Shown here piece after piece: positions 26,968 through 34,638 of a stretch of 58,916 nt of DNA. The notes under the pieces were generated by a model. The model saw only the letters and a list, made by a program, of their open reading frames with translations, made no database searches and was not told the DNA's origin. Where the stretch lies: contig JAAELL010000489.1 in the NCBI GenBank assembly GCA_024226735.1, forward strand, positions 1 through 58,916. Reading direction: 5' to 3'. How positions within the stretch are numbered: position 1 is the first letter of the stretch; every line of letters begins with the position of its first letter. The translations under genes and the position numbers were made by a program. This DNA comes from a bacterium. Lineage in GTDB: Bacteria > Planctomycetota > UBA1135 > GCA-002686595.

Positions 26968-29598
26968 ATGCCGCATGCAAACGAGGCGCGCCCGGACTGG
27001 CACGCCTCGGGCGCCGATGCGGTCGCGCGCGAGCTGGGCGTCGACCTCGACGAGGGCCTGTCACACTCCACCGCCGCCGACCGCCTCGAGCGTCACGGGA
27101 GCAACGAGCTGTCCACCGGGCGCCGCCGAACGCTCTTGCGCATCGTCCTGGCGCAGTTCTCCGACTTCATGATCGTCGTCCTGCTCGTCGCAGCGGTCGT
27201 CAGCGGAGTCGTCGGCGAACCCCAGGACGCGATCGCCATTCTGGTGATTCTTGCAGTCAACGCCGCGATCGGCGCGGCCCAAGAGCACCGCGCAGAAGAG
27301 GCGATCGCCGCGTTGCGTCAGATGGCCGCGCCGATAGCGCGTGTCAAGCGCGGCGGAGCATGGATCGACGCGAGCACGGCGGAGCTCGTCCCTGGTGACG
27401 TCGTCGGTCTCGAGGCCGGTGATGTCGTGGGAGCGGACGTGCGCCTCGTCTCCGCGTCGGGGCTCCGCATCGACGAAGCGCCGCTGACAGGTGAATCGCA
27501 GCCGATCGACAAGCAGTCCGAGTCCCTCGCCTCCACCGCTGTTCCGCTCGCCGAACGAGCGAACATGGCCTTCGCGGGAACGCTCGTCACCGCCGGCAGA
27601 GCGGAGGCCATCGTCACCGCCACGGGAGCAGCGACCGAGCTCGGCCGGATCGCCGGACTCCTCGAACAGGCGGGAGTGGTGAAGACGCCTCTTCAGCGCC
27701 GGCTCACGCACTTCGGACGCCGGCTCGCTCTCGCCGTGCTCGCGATCTGCGCGGCGCTCTTCTTCGCTGGCCTCGCGCGCGGGGAACCACGCGCCCTGAT
27801 GTTCTTGACCGCGGTGACGCTTGCGGTCGCCGCCATTCCCGAGGCACTGCCTGCCGTCGTCAGCGTGTCGCTCGCGCTCGGCGCACGCAAGATGAGTCGT
27901 CGCAAGGCGCTCGTTCGCAAGCTCGCAGCGGTCGAGAGCCTCGGCTCGGTGACGTACATCTGCACCGACAAGACCGGCACGTTGACGCAGAACCGCATGC
28001 GCGTGGAGGTCGTCTTCGCTGGCGGGGAACGGCGCGAAGAGCTACCGCCCCAATCCGCCGCGGAGCCGTGGAACCGGCTCGCGCGAGCGATGACCCTGAA
28101 CAACGACGCGAGCCCGGAGCGCGGCGATCCGACCGAGGTCGCGCTCCTCGCGGCGGCGGCCGCGGCGGGCTACACGCAGCCCGAGCTCGAGCGCACGGAA
28201 CCTCGTATCGGCGAGATCGCGTTCGACGGTGACCGGCGGCGCATGACGACCGTACACGCCACCGAGAACGGACGTGCCGTCGTGCTCGTGAAGGGCGCCC
28301 CCGAGGTCGTGCTCGCCCGGTGCGGGGCAGCGGACCGCGCGGACCGCGAAGCGGCACTGCGGCAGGCCGAACAGCTCGCCCAAGGAGGTTTCCGCGTGCT
28401 CGCCTTCGCCGGGCGCGAGCTCGAGCAGGTTCCCCACCGGATCGACGCGAAGGCGCTCGAGACGCAGCTGGATTTTCTCGGCCTGGCCGCGCTCGCCGAC
28501 CCTCCGCGCCCCGAGGCGGCCGACGCCGTCAGGCTGTGCAAGCAGGCCGGGATCACGCCAGTCATGATCACCGGCGATCACGCCGCGACCGCGTGGTCGA
28601 TCGCATGCCGCTTGGGTGTCGCCGACGAGGCCCAAGGTCGCGACGTCGTGACGGGCGACGAGTTGGAGGAGCTCTCGCAAGCGGAGCTCGCTGTTCGTGT
28701 GCGGACGGCTCGCGTCTACGCTCGCATCTCACCCGAGCAGAAGCTGGCGATCGTCCGCACGCTGCAAGAAGGCGGAGAGTACGTCGCCATGACCGGCGAC
28801 GGCGTGAACGACGCACCGGCGCTGAAGCGCGCCGAGATCGGCGTCGCGATGGGACTACAGGGCACCGAAGTCGCCCGCGAGGCGGCCGACATCGTCCTGC
28901 TCGACGACAACTTCTCGACGATCGTCGCCGCAGTACGGGAGGGAAGGCGCGTCTTTGACAACGTCCGCAAGTTCGTGAAGTACACGATGACGAGCAACTC
29001 GGGGGAGATCTGGACGCTCTCGATCGCGCCTCTGCTCGGGTTGCCGATTCCCTTGCTCCCGATTCAGATCCTCTGGATCAACCTCGTGACCGATGGCCTT
29101 CCGGGACTCGCGCTCGCGGCCGAACCGGAGGAGCGCGATGTGATGGAGCGTCCGCCACGGCCGCCGGGCGAGAGCCTGTTCGCCGGGGGGATGGCGTTTC
29201 ACATCGTGTGCATCGGGCTCCTGATCGCGGGACTCTCGATCGCATCCCAAGCCTGGGCGATCGGTCGCGGCTCGGAGAACTGGCAGAGCGTGGTCTTCAC
29301 CGTGCTGACCTTCTCCCAGCTCGCTCACGCGCTCGTGATTCGATCGGAGAAGGAGTCGTTGTTCTCGCGCGGACTCCGCTCGAACCTCGCGCTGATCGGA
29401 TCGATCGCACTGACCACGGCGCTGCAGCTCGCCGTGCTCTACGTTCCAGCGCTGGCGCGCGTGCTGCACACGTCGCCGTTGACGTGCGTCGAGCTCGGCC
29501 TGTGTTTCGCCTCGCCGGTGGTCGTCGTCGCCGCCGCCGAGCTGGAGAAGTGGCTCGTGCGTCGCGGCGTGCTGTACCGGAAGTCGCGCCGAACATGA
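26968..29598 (+). CDS. P-type cation ATPase, P2A (Ca2+-pump-like)
   Basis: 876 aa; the ATG at 26968 (MPHANEARPDWHASGADAVA) matches the cation-ATPase N-terminal domain, whereas the frame upstream of it does not. Motifs in order: TGES at 174-177, PEALP in M4 near 291, phosphorylation Asp334 in DKTGTLT, MITGDH, TGDGVNDAP with Asp611 and Asp615, SNSGEI in M5 and NLVTDGLPGLALA in M6. The set fits SERCA/PMR1-like calcium exporters, with PEALP in place of the usual PEGLP. Length is normal. It would pump Ca2+ (perhaps Mn2+) out of the cytoplasm. Confidence 0.92.
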   Translation: MPHANEARPDWHASGADAVARELGVDLDEGLSHSTAADRLERHGSNELSTGRRRTLLRIVLAQFSDFMIVVLLVAAVVSGVVGEPQDAIAILVILAVNAAIGAAQEHRAEEAIAALRQMAAPIARVKRGGAWIDASTAELVPGDVVGLEAGDVVGADVRLVSASGLRIDEAPLTGESQPIDKQSESLASTAVPLAERANMAFAGTLVTAGRAEAIVTATGAATELGRIAGLLEQAGVVKTPLQRRLTHFGRRLALAVLAICAALFFAGLARGEPRALMFLTAVTLAVAAIPEALPAVVSVSLALGARKMSRRKALVRKLAAVESLGSVTYICTDKTGTLTQNRMRVEVVFAGGERREELPPQSAAEPWNRLARAMTLNNDASPERGDPTEVALLAAAAAAGYTQPELERTEPRIGEIAFDGDRRRMTTVHATENGRAVVLVKGAPEVVLARCGAADRADREAALRQAEQLAQGGFRVLAFAGRELEQVPHRIDAKALETQLDFLGLAALADPPRPEAADAVRLCKQAGITPVMITGDHAATAWSIACRLGVADEAQGRDVVTGDELEELSQAELAVRVRTARVYARISPEQKLAIVRTLQEGGEYVAMTGDGVNDAPALKRAEIGVAMGLQGTEVAREAADIVLLDDNFSTIVAAVREGRRVFDNVRKFVKYTMTSNSGEIWTLSIAPLLGLPIPLLPIQILWINLVTDGLPGLALAAEPEERDVMERPPRPPGESLFAGGMAFHIVCIGLLIAGLSIASQAWAIGRGSENWQSVVFTVLTFSQLAHALVIRSEKESLFSRGLRSNLALIGSIALTTALQLAVLYVPALARVLHTSPLTCVELGLCFASPVVVVAAAELEKWLVRRGVLYRKSRRT

Positions 29599-29688
29599 GC
29601 GACCCCGAACGCTTCCCTCCCGCGCTACGCCCTTCGACCCGCTGCCTCAGAGCGGAAGACAGGCGATGCTGGGTCTGGAGAGAAGCTC

Positions 29689-29910
29689 ATGACGAACGCC
29701 AACGGGAATCTCCGCATCCTCCCCCGCCATGTCGCCCTGGTCGGCCTACCCGCGTTGGGTTGGTTCGTCGGCAGCACGATTTATTCTGCGGCCGCCAACC
29801 ATAGCCCCCTCGCGTTCTTGGGCGGACTGCCGGTCGCGCTGACCGCAGCAGGGATCTTGACGGTCTGGACGCTGGCGATTCTCAAGGACGTCAGGAGCGA
29901 CCCCCATTGA
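29689..29910 (+). CDS. Small two-helix membrane protein
   Basis: 73 aa, ATG at 29689 with GGAGAGAAG 5 nt upstream. Two hydrophobic helices: HVALVGLPALGWFVGSTIY and GGLPVALTAAGILTVWTLAI. It ends in a charged tail, KDVRSDPH. It follows the ATPase by 90 nt in the same direction and ends 4 nt before a strong intrinsic terminator, so the two may share a transcript. No family recognised. Confidence 0.65.
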   Translation: MTNANGNLRILPRHVALVGLPALGWFVGSTIYSAAANHSPLAFLGGLPVALTAAGILTVWTLAILKDVRSDPH

Positions 29911-29914
29911 GCTA

Positions 29915-29953
29915 GGCACCTCACCCGACGACAGGCGGGTGAGGTGCCTTTTT
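29915..29953 (+). terminator. Intrinsic terminator after the small membrane protein gene
   Basis: A perfect 13-bp stem, GGCACCTCACCCG at 29915-29927 and its complement at 29936-29948, with an 8-nt loop, is followed directly by TTTTT. This is a textbook rho-independent terminator for the rightward ATPase unit. Confidence 0.9.
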
Positions 29954-29962
29954 CGATTCGCC

Positions 29963-30184
29963 CTACATCAACCGTTCGCGGTCGAGAACACCGAAGGTGT
30001 CCAGGCGGTCGGGCTTCCAGGGCAGCGTCCCCGTGTCGGGTTTGCGCCTTGGGCGAAACCAGCGTCTCGCGATCTGCGCCATCGGACGCGTCGTTTCGCG
30101 GAGCGTGAGCCACAGGGTGCTGCGGCTGTCGAGGACCGATTCCGGGTGGGCTCGCAGGTCGGAGCCAGGTGCGACGATGATCAT
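29963..30184 (-). CDS. Small basic protein, unknown
   Basis: 73 aa from the ATG at 30184, with AAAGGGGG 6 nt upstream, the best ribosome site in this stretch. The sequence begins MIIVAPGSDLRAHPESVLDS and has a basic tract IARRWFRPRRKPDTG. It converges on the terminator at 29915. The overlapping frames on the other strand have no start signals of this quality. No family recognised; it may not be real. Confidence 0.45.
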   Translation of the reverse strand: MIIVAPGSDLRAHPESVLDSRSTLWLTLRETTRPMAQIARRWFRPRRKPDTGTLPWKPDRLDTFGVLDRERLM

Positions 30185-30342
30185 GGGGCACCCCCTTTCA
30201 GAGCGTTCCAGGGTCGTGTTCAGCCCTACATCCGCAGGGGACCGGCGAAGGGGGGAAATGGAGTGGAAAAAGAGGAATCGTGGGGTTTGCAGCGCCGTGG
30301 CACAGTGATCGGCCACTCGCGCGCACGCTCCACCCTTCCCAC

Positions 30343-31395
30343 ATGAGGAACACGGTGCTCACCACGTTCCGCTTCCGCGCCACGCTCCTGCTCACCTTTG
30401 CTTCGGTGGGGTCCGCCCAGGTTCAGCCCGGCGAGATCCTCGTCTCGCGCACGCACCCGGGACGGCTCGCCCACCACCGCACGGACGGTACGTTCGTCAA
30501 CGGCGTCAACGCGATCGACCCGATGGCGGGCGCGGCCCTCGACGCGGACGGGAACTGGGTGACGAGCGTGCGCTTCACGGTCGAGTCCTGGATCCACACC
30601 TACAGCCCGATCGGACAGTTCCTGTCGTCGTTCACCGCACACGAGTTGAGCAACGGTCCCGGTGACCTCGATCTGTTCGCCGACGGCGCGCGCGTCGTCT
30701 CCGACACGTACGCGGACGAAGTCGAGCTGTACGCTCCGGGCGGGATGCATCTCAACACGCTCTCGACGCCCGGCATGCAGTTCCCCACCGGCGTGCTCGT
30801 CGACTCGAGCGACGAGCTGTGGGTCGCCGACCGCCAGGCCGACGTCCTGTGGCACTTCGATCGTTCGGGCGCCGCGCTGCCCCCAATCCAGATCCATGGT
30901 GGTGAGGAACCGGACGACGTCGACGAGGGTCTCGACGGAACGCTCTGGTTGTCCTCGTTGACCGGGACCTCGCTCTGGAACTACACCCAGGACGGGACGC
31001 TCCTGGGCCAGTTCGCCATCGGCTCGACGCCTTCTCACCTGACGATCCCCAAGGGAACGATCGGCGTGCGCTACTGCAGCCCGGCCGTCCCGCACTCGCG
31101 CGGCGTCGCCGCGCGTCTCACGCTCGAGGGCAGCGACCGCGTCAGCGACCAGGAGGGCGCCGTCACGCCGCCGGGAAGTCAAGGCCGCCTCTGCATCGCA
31201 GGCACCATCGGCCGACACAGCCGGCCCGGTGAGATCTTCCAGGGTCCGGTCGGAACCCCCGGCGTCGATCTCGGCGCCCTGCCAACGACACCGATGACGG
31301 CTGTCATGTCCGGAGACACGTGGAGCTTCCAAGCCTGGTTCCGCGACGGATCGCAGAACAACTTCACCGATGCGGTCCAGGTGCTGTTCCGCTGA
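30343..31395 (+). CDS. Exported NHL/SMP-30-like propeller protein with shortened C-terminal module
   Basis: 350 aa. The start is the ATG at 30343 (MRNTVLTTFRFRATLLLTFA, signal ending near VGSAQ). Residues about 25-230 are propeller repeats (GAALDADGNWVTSVRFTVES, GVLVDSSDELWVADRQADVL, DDVDEGLDGTLWLSSLTG). The C-terminal module starts at RYCSPAVPHSRG. It lacks the FGYFL segment: GSDRVSDQEGAVTPPGSQG runs straight on where relatives carry about 24 more residues. The ending DTWSFQAWFRD ... NNFTDAVQVLF is normal. So an in-frame internal deletion is likely. Confidence 0.82.
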   Translation: MRNTVLTTFRFRATLLLTFASVGSAQVQPGEILVSRTHPGRLAHHRTDGTFVNGVNAIDPMAGAALDADGNWVTSVRFTVESWIHTYSPIGQFLSSFTAHELSNGPGDLDLFADGARVVSDTYADEVELYAPGGMHLNTLSTPGMQFPTGVLVDSSDELWVADRQADVLWHFDRSGAALPPIQIHGGEEPDDVDEGLDGTLWLSSLTGTSLWNYTQDGTLLGQFAIGSTPSHLTIPKGTIGVRYCSPAVPHSRGVAARLTLEGSDRVSDQEGAVTPPGSQGRLCIAGTIGRHSRPGEIFQGPVGTPGVDLGALPTTPMTAVMSGDTWSFQAWFRDGSQNNFTDAVQVLFR

Positions 31396-31419
31396 CGCGC
31401 GTAAGAGTCGCGCGTAGCT

Positions 31420-31443
31420 GGTGCCGCAAGCGGCACCGGGGTG
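31420..31443 (+). terminator. Possible terminator hairpin
   Basis: GGTGCCGC-AA-GCGGCACC (31420-31437) is a perfect inverted repeat 25 nt after the preceding stop, followed by GGGGTGTTT. The short T-run makes it a weak candidate. Confidence 0.4.
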
Positions 31444-31520
31444 TTTCCAACGCCATTGGACCTCGCGCTTGCAAGCGCTCTAACGACCCGCTCCACAGCT
31501 CAGCTGCTAGCATCCGAGCC

Positions 31521-32084
31521 ATGGAGCGACGCCTGAGCAAGAACGCGGCCCTCGCCGCCATCCGCGACCTGCTCTCTGCCGAACCGGAGATCGCCGCGGA
31601 GACGTCGATCCTCGATGTCGACGAGGTCGAGGAAGCCGCGATGCCCGAGCCGTACCGACGTCTGCTCTGCCACACCGGCGACATGACGAACGTCCTGCAG
31701 GAGTTCGTCGGCGAGGAGATTCACATCCGGCCCCTGCACGTCGAACAGGGCGCGGAAACCGTCGAGCGGCGCGTCCTGCTCACCGGTGCGGGCGAGCGTA
31801 CAGTCGAGTTTGGATCGATCCGCATTCACCTCGCCCAGTTCGATGCCGACGCCCGCGCCGACATCCTCGCTTGCAAGATTCCGCTCGGCGCGATCTTGAA
31901 GCGGCACGCGGTGGCCTTCCGGTGCCGGCCGCGACTGTTCTTCCGGCTGCGCGGCAGCACGTTCCTGCGCGATGCCTTCGGGGTCGACGCCGACACGACG
32001 CTGTACGGGCGCGTGAACGACATGGAGAGTGAGCACGGAGCGGCCCTGGCGGAGGTCGTCGAGGTCCTTCCGCCGCTGGACTAG
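31521..32084 (+). CDS. Chorismate-lyase-like (DUF98/UbiC-like) protein
   Basis: 187 aa, ATG at 31521. Features recalled for the chorismate lyase/DUF98 family are visible: LLCHTGDMTNVLQEFVGE, ERRVLLTGAGERTVEFGSIR, ILACKIPLGAILKRHAVAFR and CRPRLFFRLRG. The family removes pyruvate from chorismate to give 4-hydroxybenzoate, or acts on related substrates. No quinone or phenolic-glycolipid genes are adjacent. The TAG stop lies inside the terminal CTAG of element E4, so the insertion may have reset the C-terminus, which ends EVVEVLPPLD. Confidence 0.7.
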   Translation: MERRLSKNAALAAIRDLLSAEPEIAAETSILDVDEVEEAAMPEPYRRLLCHTGDMTNVLQEFVGEEIHIRPLHVEQGAETVERRVLLTGAGERTVEFGSIRIHLAQFDADARADILACKIPLGAILKRHAVAFRCRPRLFFRLRGSTFLRDAFGVDADTTLYGRVNDMESEHGAALAEVVEVLPPLD

Positions 32085-32264
32085 TGGTGTGATGCAGACA
32101 GTTGCAGTCGTATCCCGGCCCGCATGCACGCGCCACGGCGTTGCGGCTCCTCCGACCAATCCCAGTATCACCGTATTGGCAGCGAAGTTGCGTCGTCGCC
32201 GCGCCTTGTGGCGAACGCGTACGCACCGACCAAAATGCCGCACAAGAGTGACTCACACCACTAG
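32081..32264. mobile_element. Palindromic MITE-like element E4
   Basis: Perfect 12-bp inverted ends (CTAGTGGTGTGA at 32081-32092, complement at 32253-32264), CTAG on both sides. The right arm and centre match element E2 in reverse orientation. The left arm carries the TGCAGACAGTTGC sequence also seen at the right end of E3. It separates the lyase-like gene from a convergent cytochrome gene. Confidence 0.72.
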
Positions 32265-32272
32265 CCGTGGGC

Positions 32273-33802
32273 CTACTCCAGCACGAGCTCCTGCCAGATG
32301 CTGATCGACTTGGTCGCTCCGCGGTCGCCCGACGCGCCGTTCCAGGCCGCGATCGCGAGCTGAACGGGCTCACCGGGCACGAACGTCAAGTCCTCCTCCG
32401 CGGCTTGCAGCTTGCGCACGAAGACGACCGTCCACTCGCCGTCCGCCCAGTTCGGCTCCACCTCGGCCGCCGACTCCGAGCGCTCGTTCGCCCGCGCGTT
32501 CTCGACGCCTTCGGCACGGATGCGCTCGACGCCGCGCGAGACCGGCGGGACGCCCTCGGAGCGGTGGTACAGCGGCACGTCCGTGCGCACGCCGGCGACG
32601 TGACCGCCCGAGTGCACGCCCGGCGCGGGCTGCAGGAGGTCCAGCTCGCCCGCGAGCTCCTCGAGGCGCAGGCACTTCCAGTGCCAGATGCTCGTCGGCG
32701 TGCCGCTCGCGCCCATGCCGAACAGCGGCGGGGCGTTGGCGGTCGAGAACTGCAGCGCAACGGCGTCGCTGCAGAGGACGTCGGTGAACGGGCGGTTGTC
32801 GGGCGTCCAGTCGGGCCAGCGCACGCAAATCGCAATCGACTCGCCGTCGTGCAGGGCCGCAACGGAGGCGCGCACGATCGAATTGTCCTTCCACCAAAGG
32901 GGCGCGAGCGCGATCTCGATCTCCTCGCTCTCGTCCCAGTTCCAGCCGTTTTCCGACGACGTCTTGCGGGCGACGAGCCGAGTTCGACGCTGGACGAGTC
33001 GGGCGTCGGAGTCCTCGGGGATCAACGTCCGCACGTACTCGACCAGTGCCGCGAGCTCGCGTGGATCGTCGACCGCCGTCGCCGGCATCGACGTCCCGGG
33101 CATGCCGTAGCGAATCCGGTGCGAGAGCGCGGCTCGCGACGCCCCCCCCTTCAGGTAGCCGGCCGTGAAGTCGCGCACCCAGTGGAACTTGCCCTCGTCG
33201 TTCCAGCGCGGCTTCGAGTCGCCCGCGCCGTCCATGCCGTGGCAGCTCGCACAGTCGCGCACGTAGATCGTCCGACCGAGCGCCAGCGTCTCCTCGTCGG
33301 GCTGGCCCGCGGGCGGTGCGGGAAGTGTCGCGCCCGGCTTCAACACCCGCGCCGCCGCCTCGCGCGCCTCCGACGCCGGCAGCGTCTCGCCGCGTTCGGC
33401 GCTCTCGCTGAGCAAGCGGCGCGCGAAGCCCTCGCTCGCCAGGTGCTGCACGTAAGCGGTGACATCGGCGAGCGCCGCGTCGCCCAGCCATTCCCAGGAC
33501 GGCATCGAGGAGCCCGGGATGCCGCGGCGCAAGGTGGTCGCCAGAGCCTCCGCCGTCGGCCCCCCCTCGCCGGTCACGAGCCGGAACCTTCCGTGGCTGA
33601 AGTCGCGCGCGTTCGGGAACAAGAAGGGCGCGGCCGCGCCGTCGCCGGCCCCTCCGTCACCGTGGCACACCGCGCAGTGCGTCTCGTAGATCGCGCGCCC
33701 TCCGGCGAGCGGATTCGCGGCAGGCACCGCTTCGCGCCCGTCCTCCCCAACTTGCTGACACGCGGCGAACAAGACGAATGCGAGAAGCGTCGGTCGGTGC
33801 AT
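32273..33802 (-). CDS. Di-haem cytochrome c lipoprotein with ethylbenzene-dehydrogenase-like haem domain
   Basis: 509 aa. The ATG at 33802 gives a lipoprotein signal MHRPTLLAFVLFAACQQVG with lipobox LFAAC. Two cytochrome c domains: CAVCH at 43-47 (ETHCAVCHGDGGAGDG) and CASCH at 184-188 (RDCASCHGMDGAGD), each followed by a typical GMPGTSMP/GIPGSSMP loop. From about 290 the sequence resembles the haem-b gamma subunit of DMSO-reductase-family enzymes: DESEEIEIALAPLWWKDNSI, CVRWPDWTPDNRPFTDV, WHWKCLRLEELAGELDL. It probably relays electrons at the membrane surface. No catalytic molybdenum subunit is in the window. Confidence 0.85.
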   Translation of the reverse strand: MHRPTLLAFVLFAACQQVGEDGREAVPAANPLAGGRAIYETHCAVCHGDGGAGDGAAAPFLFPNARDFSHGRFRLVTGEGGPTAEALATTLRRGIPGSSMPSWEWLGDAALADVTAYVQHLASEGFARRLLSESAERGETLPASEAREAAARVLKPGATLPAPPAGQPDEETLALGRTIYVRDCASCHGMDGAGDSKPRWNDEGKFHWVRDFTAGYLKGGASRAALSHRIRYGMPGTSMPATAVDDPRELAALVEYVRTLIPEDSDARLVQRRTRLVARKTSSENGWNWDESEEIEIALAPLWWKDNSIVRASVAALHDGESIAICVRWPDWTPDNRPFTDVLCSDAVALQFSTANAPPLFGMGASGTPTSIWHWKCLRLEELAGELDLLQPAPGVHSGGHVAGVRTDVPLYHRSEGVPPVSRGVERIRAEGVENARANERSESAAEVEPNWADGEWTVVFVRKLQAAEEDLTFVPGEPVQLAIAAWNGASGDRGATKSISIWQELVLE

Positions 33803-33885
33803 GCGGACATCGTCGGCCGTCGATCGCATCGGGCCCCTGGACTGGTCTGCGTAGCCGTGCGGAACGAAGGGCGTACCATGGGTCG

Positions 33886-34609
33886 ATGAGTCGCTCGCTC
33901 CTCCTGCAAGGGCTCGCCCTGGCGTGCGCGGCCGGTGCGTTCTTCCTCGTTCGCGGCGAGGGAGTGCGGGGCGGTTCGGTGGCGCGGACGCCTCTTTCCG
34001 GCGCGGAGTCCAGCCCGGCGGCGGACGCGCTCGAGGCCAAGCCCGATCGCTACCGGGTGACGTTCGAGACGGTCGACGGACTGGGCACGCCCATCGACGC
34101 ACTGGCCAAAGCCGCTCTGGATCTGGCGCGAGAACATCCGAGTGCCCCGGAGCGCGACGCCACGGCCCTCATTCGCCGCGTGTCCACGGACCGCGACGGT
34201 CGATTCGAAGTCACCGACCTCGCGCCGCGAGCGTACGCGGTCTCGATCCCGGCGACCCGCGAAGAGAGGATCAAGGACCCGGGCCGCGCTTCGCGCGTCC
34301 ACCGCATCGATGCCGTGCCGGGCGGAGAGAAGACACGTCGAGCTCGCCGTCGAAACACTCCCCATACTGAAGGTTCTCGTCGACTACCCGCCGAACACGC
34401 CTGACGTTCACATTACGTGTTGGTCGGACCTGGGCGTATCGCATGGGAATCGCAAGGTGTGTGCATCCAATTACCAATTACCAGGTCCACCTGGCCTTGG
34501 CGCCAGCTTGGCGCCAGGGAGCTACACCGTACGCGTCGAGCAAGGCTCTTCCGTCGCGACCCGCACCGTGACACTCGAAGTCGACGGCGGCGAGATTCGC
34601 CTCCCGTGA
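33886..34609 (+). pseudogene. CarboxypepD_reg-type exported protein with a frameshift
   Basis: The ATG at 33886 starts MSRSLLLQGLALACAAGAFF. The frame reads through DRDGRFEVTDLAPRAYAVSI, a carboxypeptidase-regulatory-like strand pair, to DAVPGGEK. There, at about 34330-34340, coding moves one frame: HVELAVETLPILKVLVDYPP continues to GSYTVRVEQGSSVATRTVTL and the stop at 34607. In the original frame the sequence becomes arginine-rich and stops at 34404. One missing or extra base would restore about 240 residues; a sequencing error is possible. Confidence 0.6.
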
Positions 34610-34638
34610 TTAGGATTCAATACGAAAGAAGGCTCCAC

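Noticed and set aside
32267..33889. A 540-codon frame opposite the di-haem lipoprotein gene
   Set aside because: Antisense shadow with no domain features.
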